From Mesorhizobium sp. C432A (GTDB taxonomy: Bacteria > Pseudomonadota > Alphaproteobacteria > Rhizobiales > Rhizobiaceae), in assembly GCF_030323145.1 (NCBI RefSeq), contig NZ_CP100470.1:5869001-5933000 (forward strand): 64,000 bases of DNA, written 5' to 3'. The notes beneath the pieces are model-generated. The model was given only the letters and a program-made list of their open reading frames with translations. It was not told where the DNA came from and did no database searches. The position numbers and the translations under genes are program-made. Below are positions 16,748 to 25,593 of the stretch, one piece after another (position 1 is the stretch's first letter; every line of letters starts with the position of its first letter).

Positions 16748-18039
16748 ATGCCATGATCCGGCAAGACGTGCATGGCGTTTCACTCTGGCATGCCGTCAGC
16801 CGCAACCGCTGCGACCGGGGCACGCTGCAAGGCGGGCTCGACGTCGATCTCGCAATCGTTGGCGGCGGCTTTTCCGGCCTGTCGACGGCATTGCATGCCG
16901 CCGAGAAGGGGCTTTCGGTCGCGGTCCTCGAAGCCGAATTCATTGCCTGGGGTGCGACCGGCCGGAATGCCGGCTTCGTCGTTCCGAACTTTGCCAAGCG
17001 GGATCCAGACGACATCATCACCGAACTCGGACCCGAGCGCGGCGGGAGGCTGATCGATTTCGCCGCGGGAAGCGCTGACCTCGTCTTCGGCCTGATCAAG
17101 CGGCATGGCATCGAATGCGACGCTGTGCAGAATGGTTGGATCCAGCCGGCGCATTCGTCCGCCGCGCTGGAAAAGACGCGATCGCGCGCCGAGCAATGGG
17201 CGGCGCGGGGCAGGCCGACCGTAACGCTCGATGCCAAGGCGGTCACGACGCTCACCGGTATCGGCGGCTACGCCGGCGGTTGGATGGATAACTCGGGCGG
17301 CGTCCTCAATCCGGTCGAGTATGCGCGCGGCCTGGCCGATGCCGCCGAAAAAGCCGGCGCGCAGATCTTCGAGCAGACGCGCGTCGCTTCCATCGACCGC
17401 GCTGCGGATGGCTGGACCTTGACGACCGCATCCGGCGCCGTGCGTGCGGGCAAGGTGGTGATCGCCACCAACGCCTATGGCGGGGCACTGAACCGGACAC
17501 TGGCGCGGACCTATATCCCGCTGAAAGTCTTCCAGATCGCCACTGCGCCGCTGTCGCGGGCCATACGCGCGCGCCTGCTGCCCGGCGGCCAGGGCGTCGG
17601 CGACACCAGGCGCAACCTGTTCACGTGCCGCTTCGATGGCCAGAACCGGCTGATCAGCGGCGGCATGCATGTCGTCGGAGCCGGCGCTGAGACGCGCATG
17701 CCGCAAACGATCTGGCGACGGCTCGCCAGGCATCTCGATTTGCCTGACCTGCCGCCGCTTGCCTACAGCTGGACAGGCGTGGCGGCGGTGGTGCCGGATT
17801 TCCTGCCGCGCCTCATCGACCTCGGCCCGGGCCTGATCGCCGGCTTCGCCTGCAACGGCCGCGGCATCGCCATGACCACGGTAATGGGCAAAGTGCTGGC
17901 GGACTGGGCGAGCGGAACGGACGCCCGATATCTGCCGCTCCCCTTCGCACCGCCAGCGCCGATCCCGCTGCACAACCTCGTGCGCTATGCACCGAATATG
18001 CTGCTCCCCTGGAGCATCCTGCGCGACCGGCTGGATTAG
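16744..18039 (+). CDS. FAD-dependent amine/amino-acid oxidoreductase (DAO/DadA family)
   Basis: Flavin enzyme of 431 residues that would oxidise a C-N bond of a secondary or primary amine. The FAD-binding motif is at residues 39-47 (VGGGFSGLS) with the ribose-binding Glu63 at the end of the second strand. WGATGRNAGFV is the second family block, and the C-terminal GFACNGRGIAMTT contacts flavin. It resembles PuuB- and glycine-oxidase-like proteins. Coupled to the transporter by an ATGA overlap, it is probably the first enzyme acting on the imported solute, which is therefore likely an amine or N-substituted amino acid. Confidence 0.87.
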   Translation: MNAMIRQDVHGVSLWHAVSRNRCDRGTLQGGLDVDLAIVGGGFSGLSTALHAAEKGLSVAVLEAEFIAWGATGRNAGFVVPNFAKRDPDDIITELGPERGGRLIDFAAGSADLVFGLIKRHGIECDAVQNGWIQPAHSSAALEKTRSRAEQWAARGRPTVTLDAKAVTTLTGIGGYAGGWMDNSGGVLNPVEYARGLADAAEKAGAQIFEQTRVASIDRAADGWTLTTASGAVRAGKVVIATNAYGGALNRTLARTYIPLKVFQIATAPLSRAIRARLLPGGQGVGDTRRNLFTCRFDGQNRLISGGMHVVGAGAETRMPQTIWRRLARHLDLPDLPPLAYSWTGVAAVVPDFLPRLIDLGPGLIAGFACNGRGIAMTTVMGKVLADWASGTDARYLPLPFAPPAPIPLHNLVRYAPNMLLPWSILRDRLD

Positions 18040-18169
18040 ACAGCCAAGCCAGGTGATCCTCCTGCCGGCGCACTCACAGCGACCCGAAAAGGACCGCCAC
18101 ACCTTCCGCAATCGATGACCGTGGTGGCCCAAGAGGATATAGTCAGATCCCCTCCCCATCCAGCCGCAT

Positions 18170-21007
18170 CTACTCCGCAGCCTGAACCCGATTGGCCTGG
18201 ATGACCGCCCGGATCTCGGACCGGCAGGAGCCGCAATTGGTGCCGGCCTTCAGGGCGCCGCCTATGGCTTCGACTGTCGCGCACCCGGCTGCCACTGCCG
18301 CCGCGATCTGGTTGACCCCGACGCTGAAACAGGAGCAGACGGTCGCGCCCGCATCGGGCCGATCGGCGCCGGCGCGACCGGCGACGATCCTGAAGCGTTC
18401 GCGCTGGCTGGTGTGAACCTCCTGGAGTTGCTGTGCCGCCCAACCCCGCGAAACCGCCACCGGTCCCGACGCGATAAACAAAGCCCCGGCGAGGTGCTGG
18501 TCGTCGAAGGCAGCAATACGATGCTGGCCGGTATCGCGGTCGTGATAAGCGAGCGTATCGGCTACGGGAACATCGAAAAGCGAACCAGCAAAACCAGCCC
18601 AGTCGATGTCGTCGTCAGCAAAGGCAAGCTCCACCCGCCAGCCGCCCTTGCATTTGGCCACGGCCCAGTAATCTGCTGCGACCGCCACCGGCTTGCGGCG
18701 CACCACGGCGAAGCCGAAGGCTCTCGCGGCGAACTTCTCGATGCGGGCGCCGACATGTTTCAGCGCAGGCTGACCGGAAACCGGATCGGTCAGAGGCGCG
18801 GTCAGCGTGTCGAGCCGGCCTTTTGCCGAAAACTGGTCAGTCCAGTGCATCGGCGCAAACACGCTCCCCTGGCGCTGGCGTGCCGTCACCAGCGCGCGCA
18901 CCAGCACATCGCCGCGCGGGCTGGAGACGCGCACGATGTCGGCGTCGCCAATGCCGTGATGCGTGGCATCCGCCGGGTGGATCTCGACGAAGGGCTCGGC
19001 CATGTGCTGGGAGAGACGTGGGCTTTTGCCGGTGCGGGTCATTGTGTGCCAATGGTCGCGAACGCGGCCGGTGTTGAGGATCAGCGGATAGTCCGGGCTG
19101 GTGCGTGTCTCGACGTTGGGACGAATGGCGATGAAGCGGGCCTTGCGGTCGGGATTGTAGAAATTGCCGTTGGCGAAGAAGCGGGTGTTGGAAGGGTCAA
19201 GTCCCGCTTGAACACCCCCCTCTGTCCTGCCGGACATCTCCCCCGCAAGGGGGGAGATTGGCAGCTTTGACGCCGGCATATCTTCTGCATCGTTGGTAAT
19301 TGGCGAAGGCCGAGGCGACGGCTGATCTCCCCCCTTGCGGGGGAGATGGCCGGCAGGCCAGAGGGGGATGGCTGGGCTCGGCGCCGGCCATTGGAAAGGC
19401 TCAAGCGCTGCATAGGCCTCCTTATCAACACCAGCATAACCACCAAAATCGAAATCCCGTGCGCCGTCATTCTCGAACCCCGACAGCGCGGCGTGTTCGG
19501 CGAAGATTTCCGCTGGCGACGAATAGGAAAACGCCTCGTCAAACCCCATCCGCTTGCCCACCTCGGCGACGATCAACCAATCCGGCCGCGCCTCACCAGG
19601 CACCGCAAGAAAGCTGCGCTGGCGCGAGATGCGGCGCTCTGAATTGGTCACGGTGCCGTCCTTCTCGCCCCATGCGGCGGCGGGCAGCCGCACATGGCCG
19701 TGGCGCACGGTGTCCGTGCTCGCCAGCACATCCGAAACCGCGACAAACGGGCAGGCCTTGATCGCTGCCTCGACGGCATCGGCATCCGGCATCGAATCGA
19801 CCGGGTTGGTGGCCATGATCCACAGCGCCTTGATGCGCCCGTCGGCCACCGCCTGAAACATCTCGACCGCCTTCAGACCGGGCTTTTGGGCGACGGCCGG
19901 CGCATTCCAGAAACGCTGCACGCGGTCGCGGTGCTCGGGGTTTTCGATCTCCATATGGGCGGCCAGCATATTGGCCATGCCGCCGACCTCGCGGCCGCCC
20001 ATGGCGTTGGGCTGGCCGGTCACTGAAAACGGCCCTGCCCCAGGTTTGCCGATGCGGCCGGTGGCGAGATGGCAGTTGATGATGGCGTTGACCTTGTCGG
20101 TGCCCGAAGACGACTGGTTCACTCCCTGGCTGTAGACCGTGACGGTTTTCGCAGTCGCGGCGAACAGGTTGTAGAAGCGGGTGAGCTCGTCCTCGCTCAG
20201 GCCGGTGGCGGCGGCGATGCCGGCAAGGTCGAGCGCCGATGCGGCGAAGAGAGCTTGGCCGAAGCCGGTCGTGTGTGCGGTCACATAGCCACGGTCGAGT
20301 GCGTTGTGCCGGCCGAGCCAGGCGAGCAGGCCGGTGAACAAAGCAACGTCGCCATCCGGCGCGATCGCCAGGTGAATGTCGGCGATATCAGCGGTCATGG
20401 TGCGGCGCGGGTCGACCAGCACGACCTTCATCTCCGGTCGTTTTTCCCGGGCCGCCGCGATGCGCTGGAAGAGCACGGGATGGCACCAGGCGAGATTGGA
20501 GCCGACCAGCACGATCAGGTCGGCGAGCTCGAGATCCTCGTAGGTGCCGGGCACGGTGTCGGAGCCGAAGGCGCGGCGGTGGCCGGCAACCGAGGAGGCC
20601 ATGCATAGCCGCGAATTGGTGTCGATGTTGGCCGAGCCGATGAAGCCCTTCATCAGCTTGTTGGCGACATAGTAGTCTTCGGTCAGCAACTGGCCGGAGA
20701 CATAGAAGGCGACGGAGTCAGGACCGTGCTCGGCGATGGTTTGCGAAAAGGTCGAAGCGACGCGGTCGAGCGCCTCGTCCCAGCCGGCACGGCGACCGTG
20801 GACTTCGGGGTAGAGCAGCCTGCCGTCGAGGTCGATGGTTTCGGCCAGGGCCGAGCCCTTGGAGCAGAGCCGGCCGAAGTTCGCTGGATGGTCGGGGTCG
20901 CCGCGGACGCTGACTTCACCGTTCGCGGCGACTTTCGCCAGCACGCCGCAACCCACCCCGCAATAGGGGCAGGTGGTCCTCACCTCGCGCGCTTCGCCCA
21001 GTTCCAT
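18170..21007 (-). CDS. nasA: Assimilatory nitrate reductase catalytic subunit, with in-frame repeat insertion
   Basis: Reduces nitrate to nitrite in the cytoplasm with a bis-MGD molybdenum cofactor. The N-terminal [4Fe-4S] ligands are Cys13, Cys16, Cys20 and Cys48. The molybdopterin oxidoreductase and dinucleotide-binding domains follow, and a C-terminal BFD-like [2Fe-2S] domain has CSCFSVGV and NCGSC. The length of 945 residues is somewhat above usual because residues about 548-598 are encoded by a palindromic repeat (separate entry) read through in frame. The insert lies between the FQWPAP segment and NTRFFANGNFYNPDRKARF, at the junction before the dinucleotide-binding domain. It is the last gene of the nitrate operon, three bases after nirD in reverse order. 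Whether the insertion affects activity is unknown. Confidence 0.95.
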   Translation of the reverse strand: MELGEAREVRTTCPYCGVGCGVLAKVAANGEVSVRGDPDHPANFGRLCSKGSALAETIDLDGRLLYPEVHGRRAGWDEALDRVASTFSQTIAEHGPDSVAFYVSGQLLTEDYYVANKLMKGFIGSANIDTNSRLCMASSVAGHRRAFGSDTVPGTYEDLELADLIVLVGSNLAWCHPVLFQRIAAAREKRPEMKVVLVDPRRTMTADIADIHLAIAPDGDVALFTGLLAWLGRHNALDRGYVTAHTTGFGQALFAASALDLAGIAAATGLSEDELTRFYNLFAATAKTVTVYSQGVNQSSSGTDKVNAIINCHLATGRIGKPGAGPFSVTGQPNAMGGREVGGMANMLAAHMEIENPEHRDRVQRFWNAPAVAQKPGLKAVEMFQAVADGRIKALWIMATNPVDSMPDADAVEAAIKACPFVAVSDVLASTDTVRHGHVRLPAAAWGEKDGTVTNSERRISRQRSFLAVPGEARPDWLIVAEVGKRMGFDEAFSYSSPAEIFAEHAALSGFENDGARDFDFGGYAGVDKEAYAALEPFQWPAPSPAIPLWPAGHLPRKGGDQPSPRPSPITNDAEDMPASKLPISPLAGEMSGRTEGGVQAGLDPSNTRFFANGNFYNPDRKARFIAIRPNVETRTSPDYPLILNTGRVRDHWHTMTRTGKSPRLSQHMAEPFVEIHPADATHHGIGDADIVRVSSPRGDVLVRALVTARQRQGSVFAPMHWTDQFSAKGRLDTLTAPLTDPVSGQPALKHVGARIEKFAARAFGFAVVRRKPVAVAADYWAVAKCKGGWRVELAFADDDIDWAGFAGSLFDVPVADTLAYHDRDTGQHRIAAFDDQHLAGALFIASGPVAVSRGWAAQQLQEVHTSQRERFRIVAGRAGADRPDAGATVCSCFSVGVNQIAAAVAAGCATVEAIGGALKAGTNCGSCRSEIRAVIQANRVQAAE
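19215..19367. repeat. Palindromic repeat element inserted in nasA
   Basis: Two arms of about 47 bp (about 19216-19264 and 19321-19367) are near-perfect inverted copies, flanking about 56 bp of unique sequence. Each arm contains its own hairpin, ATCTCCCCC-GCAA-GGGGGGAGAT on one strand, and ends in CCCCTCTG and its complement. The whole is about 153 bp, divisible by three, and is open in the nasA frame. I recall similar CCTGCCGG-CATCTCCCCC elements as common intergenic repeats in Mesorhizobium; this is memory, not a search. No second copy was noticed in the window. Confidence 0.85.
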
Positions 21008-21010
21008 GCT

Positions 21011-21340
21011 TCAGGCCGCGCGGCTGGCCAGCGCTTTCAGCGCAATGAACAGGAGCTCGCCCTCGATCCGCACAGGAATGGTGCGCACGGCGCCCTCGTC
21101 GGCGCCGAGCGCCTTGCCCGTCTCCAGCGAGATGACCCAATTGTGCAAGGGACAGGTGACGGCGGTGCCGTGGACGATGCCTTGGCTCAGCGGCCCACCT
21201 CTGTGCGGGCAATGATCGTCGATGGCGTAGACCTGATCGTCCTGCGTGCGGAAGACGGCGATCTTACCCTCGGGTGTGTCGACGCAGCGCGCGCCACGCC
21301 GCGGGATGTCGGAGAGTGAGCCGATCGATATCCAGTCCAT
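21011..21340 (-). CDS. nirD: Nitrite reductase [NAD(P)H] small subunit, Rieske-type
   Basis: A 109-residue partner of NirB in reduction of nitrite to ammonium. The Rieske-like [2Fe-2S] ligands are Cys44 and His46 (CPHRGG) and Cys63 and His66 (CPLHNW). The ATG at 21340 gives the usual N-terminus MDWISIGSLSDIP. It lies five bases after nirB and three before nasA on the minus strand. Confidence 0.95.
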   Translation of the reverse strand: MDWISIGSLSDIPRRGARCVDTPEGKIAVFRTQDDQVYAIDDHCPHRGGPLSQGIVHGTAVTCPLHNWVISLETGKALGADEGAVRTIPVRIEGELLFIALKALASRAA

Positions 21341-21345
21341 TTTGA

Positions 21346-23796
21346 TCACTCCGCCGCCTGCGCAAACCCGACAGAAGCCATTGGCCGGAACTCGTGCTTG
21401 TCCTTGCCGGAGACGCGTTCCGACCACGGGTCGACCTGGGCGAATTTCTGGCTGAAGACGAAGCGCTCGTAATAGGCCTTGCGCTTTGCACCGTCGTCCA
21501 TGATCTGGCGCTTGATCTCGGGGATGCCGATGCGCTTGGCCCATTTGTAGATGCGCTCGAGATAGCGGCCCTGCTCGCGATACATCTGCGTCAGCGCCAC
21601 GATATGCTCCAGCGCCTCGTCCTCGGTCTTGACCAGGCCAAGCACTTCGGTGCCCTTGATGTCGAGGCCGGCGGCGCCGGCGAAATGGATCTCGTAGCCA
21701 CTGTCGACACAGATCACGCCGACATCCTTGCAGGTCGCCTCGGCGCAGTTGCGCGGACAGCCCGACACCGCCATTTTGACCTTGGCCGGGGTCCACGAGC
21801 CCCACATGAATTTCTCGATGCGAATGCCGAGGCCGGTCGAATCCTGCGTGCCGAAGCGGCACCAGTCGGAGCCGACACAGGTCTTCACCGTGCGCAGGCC
21901 CTTGGCGTAAGCATGGCCTGAGACGAAGCCGGCCTGGCCGAGATCGGCCCACACCGCCGGCAGATCCTCCTTGCGGATGCCCAGCATGTCGATGCGCTGG
22001 CCGCCGGTGACCTTGACCATCGGTATCTCGAACTTATCGACGACGTCGGCGATGGCGCGCAGTTCGGCGGCGTTGGTGACGCCGCCCCACATGCGCGGCA
22101 CCACCGAATAGGTGCCGTCCTTCTGGATGTTGGCGTGGACGCGTTCGTTGATGAAGCGCGACTGATAGTCGTCGGCGTAATCGTTCGGCCAGTCGCAGAC
22201 GAGGTAGTAGTTGAGCGCCGGCCGACATTTTGCGCAGCCGCAGGAGGTCGTCCATTCCAGCTCCTGCATGACGGCGGGAATGGTCTTCAGGCTCTTGGCG
22301 ATGATCAGCCGGCGCACCTCGTCATGGCCGAGCGTGGTGCAGCCGCACATGGGTTGCACGGCGGCCGGGTTGTATTTGTCGCCGATGGTCAGCACCATCA
22401 GCTTCTCGACCAGCCCGGTGCACGAACCGCAGGAAGCCGATGCCTTGGTGTGGGCGCGCACGTCGTCGAGCGAAGCCAGGCCCTTGGCCGTGATCGCGCC
22501 GGTGATCTTTCCCTTGCAAACGCCGTTGCAGCCGCAGATTTCCGCATCATCCGGCAAGGCTGCAACGGCCGCCATAGGGTCCAGCGGGGCACCCCCCTGG
22601 TAGGACTGGCCGAAGATGAGCGTGTCGCGCATCTCCGATATGTCGGTCTGCTTCTTCTTGAGATCGTTGAACCAGGCCCCATCCGCCGTCTCGCCATAAA
22701 GCACGGTGCCGATGATGCGGTCGTCCTTGAGCACAAGGCGCTTGTAGACGCCGGCGGCGGCATCGCGCAGCACGATCTCCTGGCGGTCCTCGCCTTCGGC
22801 GAAGTCGCCAAGCGAGAACAGGTCGATGCCGGTGACCTTGAGCTTGGTCGGCGTGTCCATGTGGACGAAGGCCGCTGCCTCGTTGCCGGCCAACTGGTTC
22901 GCGGCAACGCGCGCCATCTCGTAGAGCGGCGCGACCAGCCCGTAGACCTGGCCGTTGACCTCGGCGCATTCGCCGAGCGCGTAGACGTCGGGGTCGTTGC
23001 TGCGCATGCCGGCATCGACGACAATACCACGATTGACGGCTATGCCGGCCTCCTTGGCCAGCGCCGCATTCGGCCGGATGCCGACCGCCATCACCACCAG
23101 CGTTGCCGGGATGATGGTGCCGTCGGCAAGCTCCACCTGCCCGACCTTGCCGTTGCCGGTGATCGCCTGGGTGTTGGCCTTGGTGATGACCTTGATGCCG
23201 CGCTGTTCCACCGCGCGCTGCAGGAGATAGCCGGCGGCTGGATCGAGCTGACGCTCCATCAATGTCGGCATGACATGCAGCACGGTGACGTCCATGCCTT
23301 GGGCGTTCAAACCTGCTGCCGCCTCCAGCCCGAGCAGGCCGCCGCCGATGACCACGGCCTTGGCGCGCGACTGGGCGGCAAGCATCATGGCCTGAACATC
23401 GTCGAGGTCGCGATAGGTCAGCACGCCCGGCAGATCGTGACCGGGCACCGGAATGATGAAAGGCACTGATCCGGTGGCGATGACGAGCTTGTCGTAAGGC
23501 TCGGTGACGCCGTGGTCGGAGGTGACGGTCTTGGCCGCCCGGTCGATGGCGACGATCTTGTGACCCTTGTAGAGGGTGATGTTGTTGGCGATGTACCAGC
23601 CGTCGCCGTGGATGATGATTTCCTCATAGGCCTTTTCGCCGGAGAGAACCGGCGACAGCATGATGCGGTCGTAGTTCACCCGCGGCTCGGCGTTGAAGAT
23701 GGTCACGGTGTAGCGGCCCGGCGCCTGTTCGAGCAGATGCTCCAGCATGCGCCCAGGGGCCATGCCGTTGCCGATGATGACGAGCTTTTCGGTCAT
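21346..23796 (-). CDS. nirB: Nitrite reductase [NAD(P)H] large subunit
   Basis: Siroheme enzyme that reduces nitrite to ammonium with NAD(P)H, 816 residues. In order: FAD domain (VIIGNGMAPGR), NAD domain (AVVIGGGLLGLEAA), BFD-like [2Fe-2S] domain (CGCNGVCKG and ASCGSC), and a C-terminal siroheme/[4Fe-4S] domain with cluster ligands in TCVGSDWCRFG and SGCPRNCAEATC. ATG 23796 starts at the FAD fold (MTEKLVIIGNGM); an in-frame upstream start would overlap nrtC and is rejected. Siroheme synthase (cysG), often near these genes, is not in the window. Confidence 0.96.
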   Translation of the reverse strand: MTEKLVIIGNGMAPGRMLEHLLEQAPGRYTVTIFNAEPRVNYDRIMLSPVLSGEKAYEEIIIHGDGWYIANNITLYKGHKIVAIDRAAKTVTSDHGVTEPYDKLVIATGSVPFIIPVPGHDLPGVLTYRDLDDVQAMMLAAQSRAKAVVIGGGLLGLEAAAGLNAQGMDVTVLHVMPTLMERQLDPAAGYLLQRAVEQRGIKVITKANTQAITGNGKVGQVELADGTIIPATLVVMAVGIRPNAALAKEAGIAVNRGIVVDAGMRSNDPDVYALGECAEVNGQVYGLVAPLYEMARVAANQLAGNEAAAFVHMDTPTKLKVTGIDLFSLGDFAEGEDRQEIVLRDAAAGVYKRLVLKDDRIIGTVLYGETADGAWFNDLKKKQTDISEMRDTLIFGQSYQGGAPLDPMAAVAALPDDAEICGCNGVCKGKITGAITAKGLASLDDVRAHTKASASCGSCTGLVEKLMVLTIGDKYNPAAVQPMCGCTTLGHDEVRRLIIAKSLKTIPAVMQELEWTTSCGCAKCRPALNYYLVCDWPNDYADDYQSRFINERVHANIQKDGTYSVVPRMWGGVTNAAELRAIADVVDKFEIPMVKVTGGQRIDMLGIRKEDLPAVWADLGQAGFVSGHAYAKGLRTVKTCVGSDWCRFGTQDSTGLGIRIEKFMWGSWTPAKVKMAVSGCPRNCAEATCKDVGVICVDSGYEIHFAGAAGLDIKGTEVLGLVKTEDEALEHIVALTQMYREQGRYLERIYKWAKRIGIPEIKRQIMDDGAKRKAYYERFVFSQKFAQVDPWSERVSGKDKHEFRPMASVGFAQAAE

Positions 23797-23800
23797 GGCG

Positions 23801-24598
23801 TTACTCCGCGGCTTCGACGAAGCGATGACGTTCATAGAGGAACTTCAGCACCGCTTCGCGGCAGCGCAAAAAGGTGCGGTCGGAAGAGAGTTCGACGCGG
23901 CGACGCGGCCGTGCCAGCGGCACCGCAAGCACCTCGCCGATGGTAGCCGCCGGACCGTTGGTCATCATGACGATGCGATCGGACAACAATACCGCCTCGT
24001 CGACATCGTGGGTGATCATGATCGTCGTCGAGCCGAGCCTGGAATGGATGTCCATGACCGCGTCCTGAAGATGGGCGCGCGTCAGCGCGTCGAGTGCACC
24101 GAACGGCTCGTCGAGCAACAGGATCTTCGGCTCCATGGCAAGCGCCCGGGCAATGCCGACGCGCTGCTTCATGCCGCCCGATATTTCGGCCGGCCGCTTG
24201 TCCTTGGCATGGGCCATCTGCACGAGATCAAGATTGAGCATGATCCAGTCATGCCGTTCGGTCCTGCTCTTGGAACGACCAAAGACTTTCGACACCGCCA
24301 GGCTGATGTTTTCGTAGACGGTGAGCCATGGCAGCAGGCTGTGGTTCTGGAACACCACGGCGCGCTCGGGTCCGGGGCTGTCGACCTCCTTGTTTTCAAG
24401 CAGCACGGCGCCGGCGGAAACCTTGGTCAGCCCGGCGATCAGATTGAGCAAGGTCGACTTGCCACAGCCGGAATGGCCGATGATGGAGACGAATTCGCCC
24501 TTGTCGATGGTCAGCCTGATGTCCTTGAGCACCTCGCTGACCTGACCGCCGCGGGCAAAGGATTTGTCGATATGGTCGAGCTTCAGATAGGCCGTCAT
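23801..24598 (-). CDS. nrtC: Nitrate ABC transporter ATP-binding protein
   Basis: ATPase of the nitrate importer, 265 residues. It has Walker A GHSGCGKST (41-49), the QNHSLLPWLTVYEN Q-loop block typical of nitrate/sulfonate/taurine transporters, signature ISGGMKQRV and Walker B ILLLDEPFGALD. It ends without the NrtA-like C-terminal sensor domain found in cyanobacterial NrtC, so it is closer in layout to NrtD. The name follows rhizobial usage for the single ATPase of this operon. Confidence 0.92.
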   Translation of the reverse strand: MTAYLKLDHIDKSFARGGQVSEVLKDIRLTIDKGEFVSIIGHSGCGKSTLLNLIAGLTKVSAGAVLLENKEVDSPGPERAVVFQNHSLLPWLTVYENISLAVSKVFGRSKSRTERHDWIMLNLDLVQMAHAKDKRPAEISGGMKQRVGIARALAMEPKILLLDEPFGALDALTRAHLQDAVMDIHSRLGSTTIMITHDVDEAVLLSDRIVMMTNGPAATIGEVLAVPLARPRRRVELSSDRTFLRCREAVLKFLYERHRFVEAAE

Positions 24599-24608
24599 CG
24601 CCCTCTCC

Positions 24609-25499
24609 TCACTTTGCCGTTGTGCCGCGGGTGACGAAAGCGCCGACCGCAGCGACCAGGCGGTCGAGGCAGAAACCGGTGACGCCGATATAGGCGAGCG
24701 CGACGATGATGTCGGGCAGCCGCGACGAGTTCCAGGCGTCCCAGATGAAGAAGCCGATGCCGACGCCGCCGGTCAGCATTTCGGCGGCGACAATGGCGAG
24801 CCAGGACAGGCCGATGCCGATTCTGAGGCCGGTGAAGATGTAGGGTGCGGCGGCCGGAACCATGATCTTGACGAAGAATTCGAACTGGTTGAGCCGCAAG
24901 ATGCGTGAGACGTTGCGGTAGTCTTCCGGAATGTTTCGCACGCCGACGGCGGTGTTGATGATGATCGGCCAGATCGAGGTGATGAAGATAACGAACAGCG
25001 CCGACGGGCTGGAATCGCGGAAAGCAGCCAGCGACAGCGGCAACCAGGCCAGCGGCGGCACGGTGCGCAGTATCTGGAACACCGGATCGAGGCCACGCAT
25101 GGCCCAGATCGACTGGCCGACCAGGGCGCCGAGCGCGACGCCGACGATCGCCGCCAGGCCGAAGCCGATGGCGACGCGCTGCAGAGAGATCAGCACCCGC
25201 CACGCAAGGCCGATATCCTGCGGGCCGTTGTTGAAGAACGGATGCGCGATCAGGTCATAGGCCTCGTTCCACACCTGGCTGGGCGGCGGTAGGCTGGCGG
25301 TCGGCGACGAGCAGGCGATCTGCCACACGACCAGCATGAAGGCGATAACGATGACCGGCGGCACCAGGGCGGTGGCCAGCCTGCCGGCGATCGCGATCGG
25401 GTCGAAGCGGCGCCGCGCTTTGGCGGTGAAAGCGATGACCGCGGCAGGCTTCGCGGGGAACGCCTTCACCGTGGTTTCCTCAATGGCTTGGATGGACAT
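24609..25499 (-). CDS. nrtB: Nitrate ABC transporter permease
   Basis: Inner-membrane permease of the NrtB/TauC family, 296 residues from ATG 25499. The EAA loop region is near DYRNVSRILRLNQFEFFVKI and the conserved ILRTVPPLAWLPLSLAAF block is present. An in-frame TTG at 25535 could add 12 residues, but it lies inside the palindromic repeat that separates this gene from nrtA and is disfavoured. It is coupled to nrtC with a 10-bp gap. Confidence 0.93.
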   Translation of the reverse strand: MSIQAIEETTVKAFPAKPAAVIAFTAKARRRFDPIAIAGRLATALVPPVIVIAFMLVVWQIACSSPTASLPPPSQVWNEAYDLIAHPFFNNGPQDIGLAWRVLISLQRVAIGFGLAAIVGVALGALVGQSIWAMRGLDPVFQILRTVPPLAWLPLSLAAFRDSSPSALFVIFITSIWPIIINTAVGVRNIPEDYRNVSRILRLNQFEFFVKIMVPAAAPYIFTGLRIGIGLSWLAIVAAEMLTGGVGIGFFIWDAWNSSRLPDIIVALAYIGVTGFCLDRLVAAVGAFVTRGTTAK

Positions 25500-25526
25500 G
25501 TCTGAGTATAACTCCGGGGTCGATGC

Positions 25527-25591
25527 GGGCGACAAGCGGCGAAGCGCCGTTGCGCTGGGGGCGACAAACGGCGCAACGCGCCGTTTGCGCC
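25527..25591. repeat. Two tandem palindromic units between nrtA and nrtB
   Basis: Two imperfect copies of a 30-33 bp unit beginning GGGCGACAA (25527-25556 and 25559-25591) lie two bases after the nrtA stop. The second contains a perfect 9-bp stem AAACGGCGC / GCGCCGTTT with a 3-base loop (25566-25586). The first contains CGGCG / CGCCG with loop AAG (25537-25549). Back-to-back hairpins just after a binding-protein gene are usually mRNA-stabilising or attenuating elements, raising NrtA relative to NrtB and NrtC; that role is inferred. Confidence 0.75.
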
Positions 25592-25593
25592 GG

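Noticed and set aside
18093..18129. Hairpin between the FAD oxidoreductase and nasA ends
   Set aside because: CCGCCAC/GTGGTGG pairs weakly around a 20-base loop with no T run; too weak to call a terminator.
22135..23469. 444-codon plus-strand open frame opposite nirB
   Set aside because: Antisense to the FAD/NAD domains of nirB; composition-driven and without recognisable domains.
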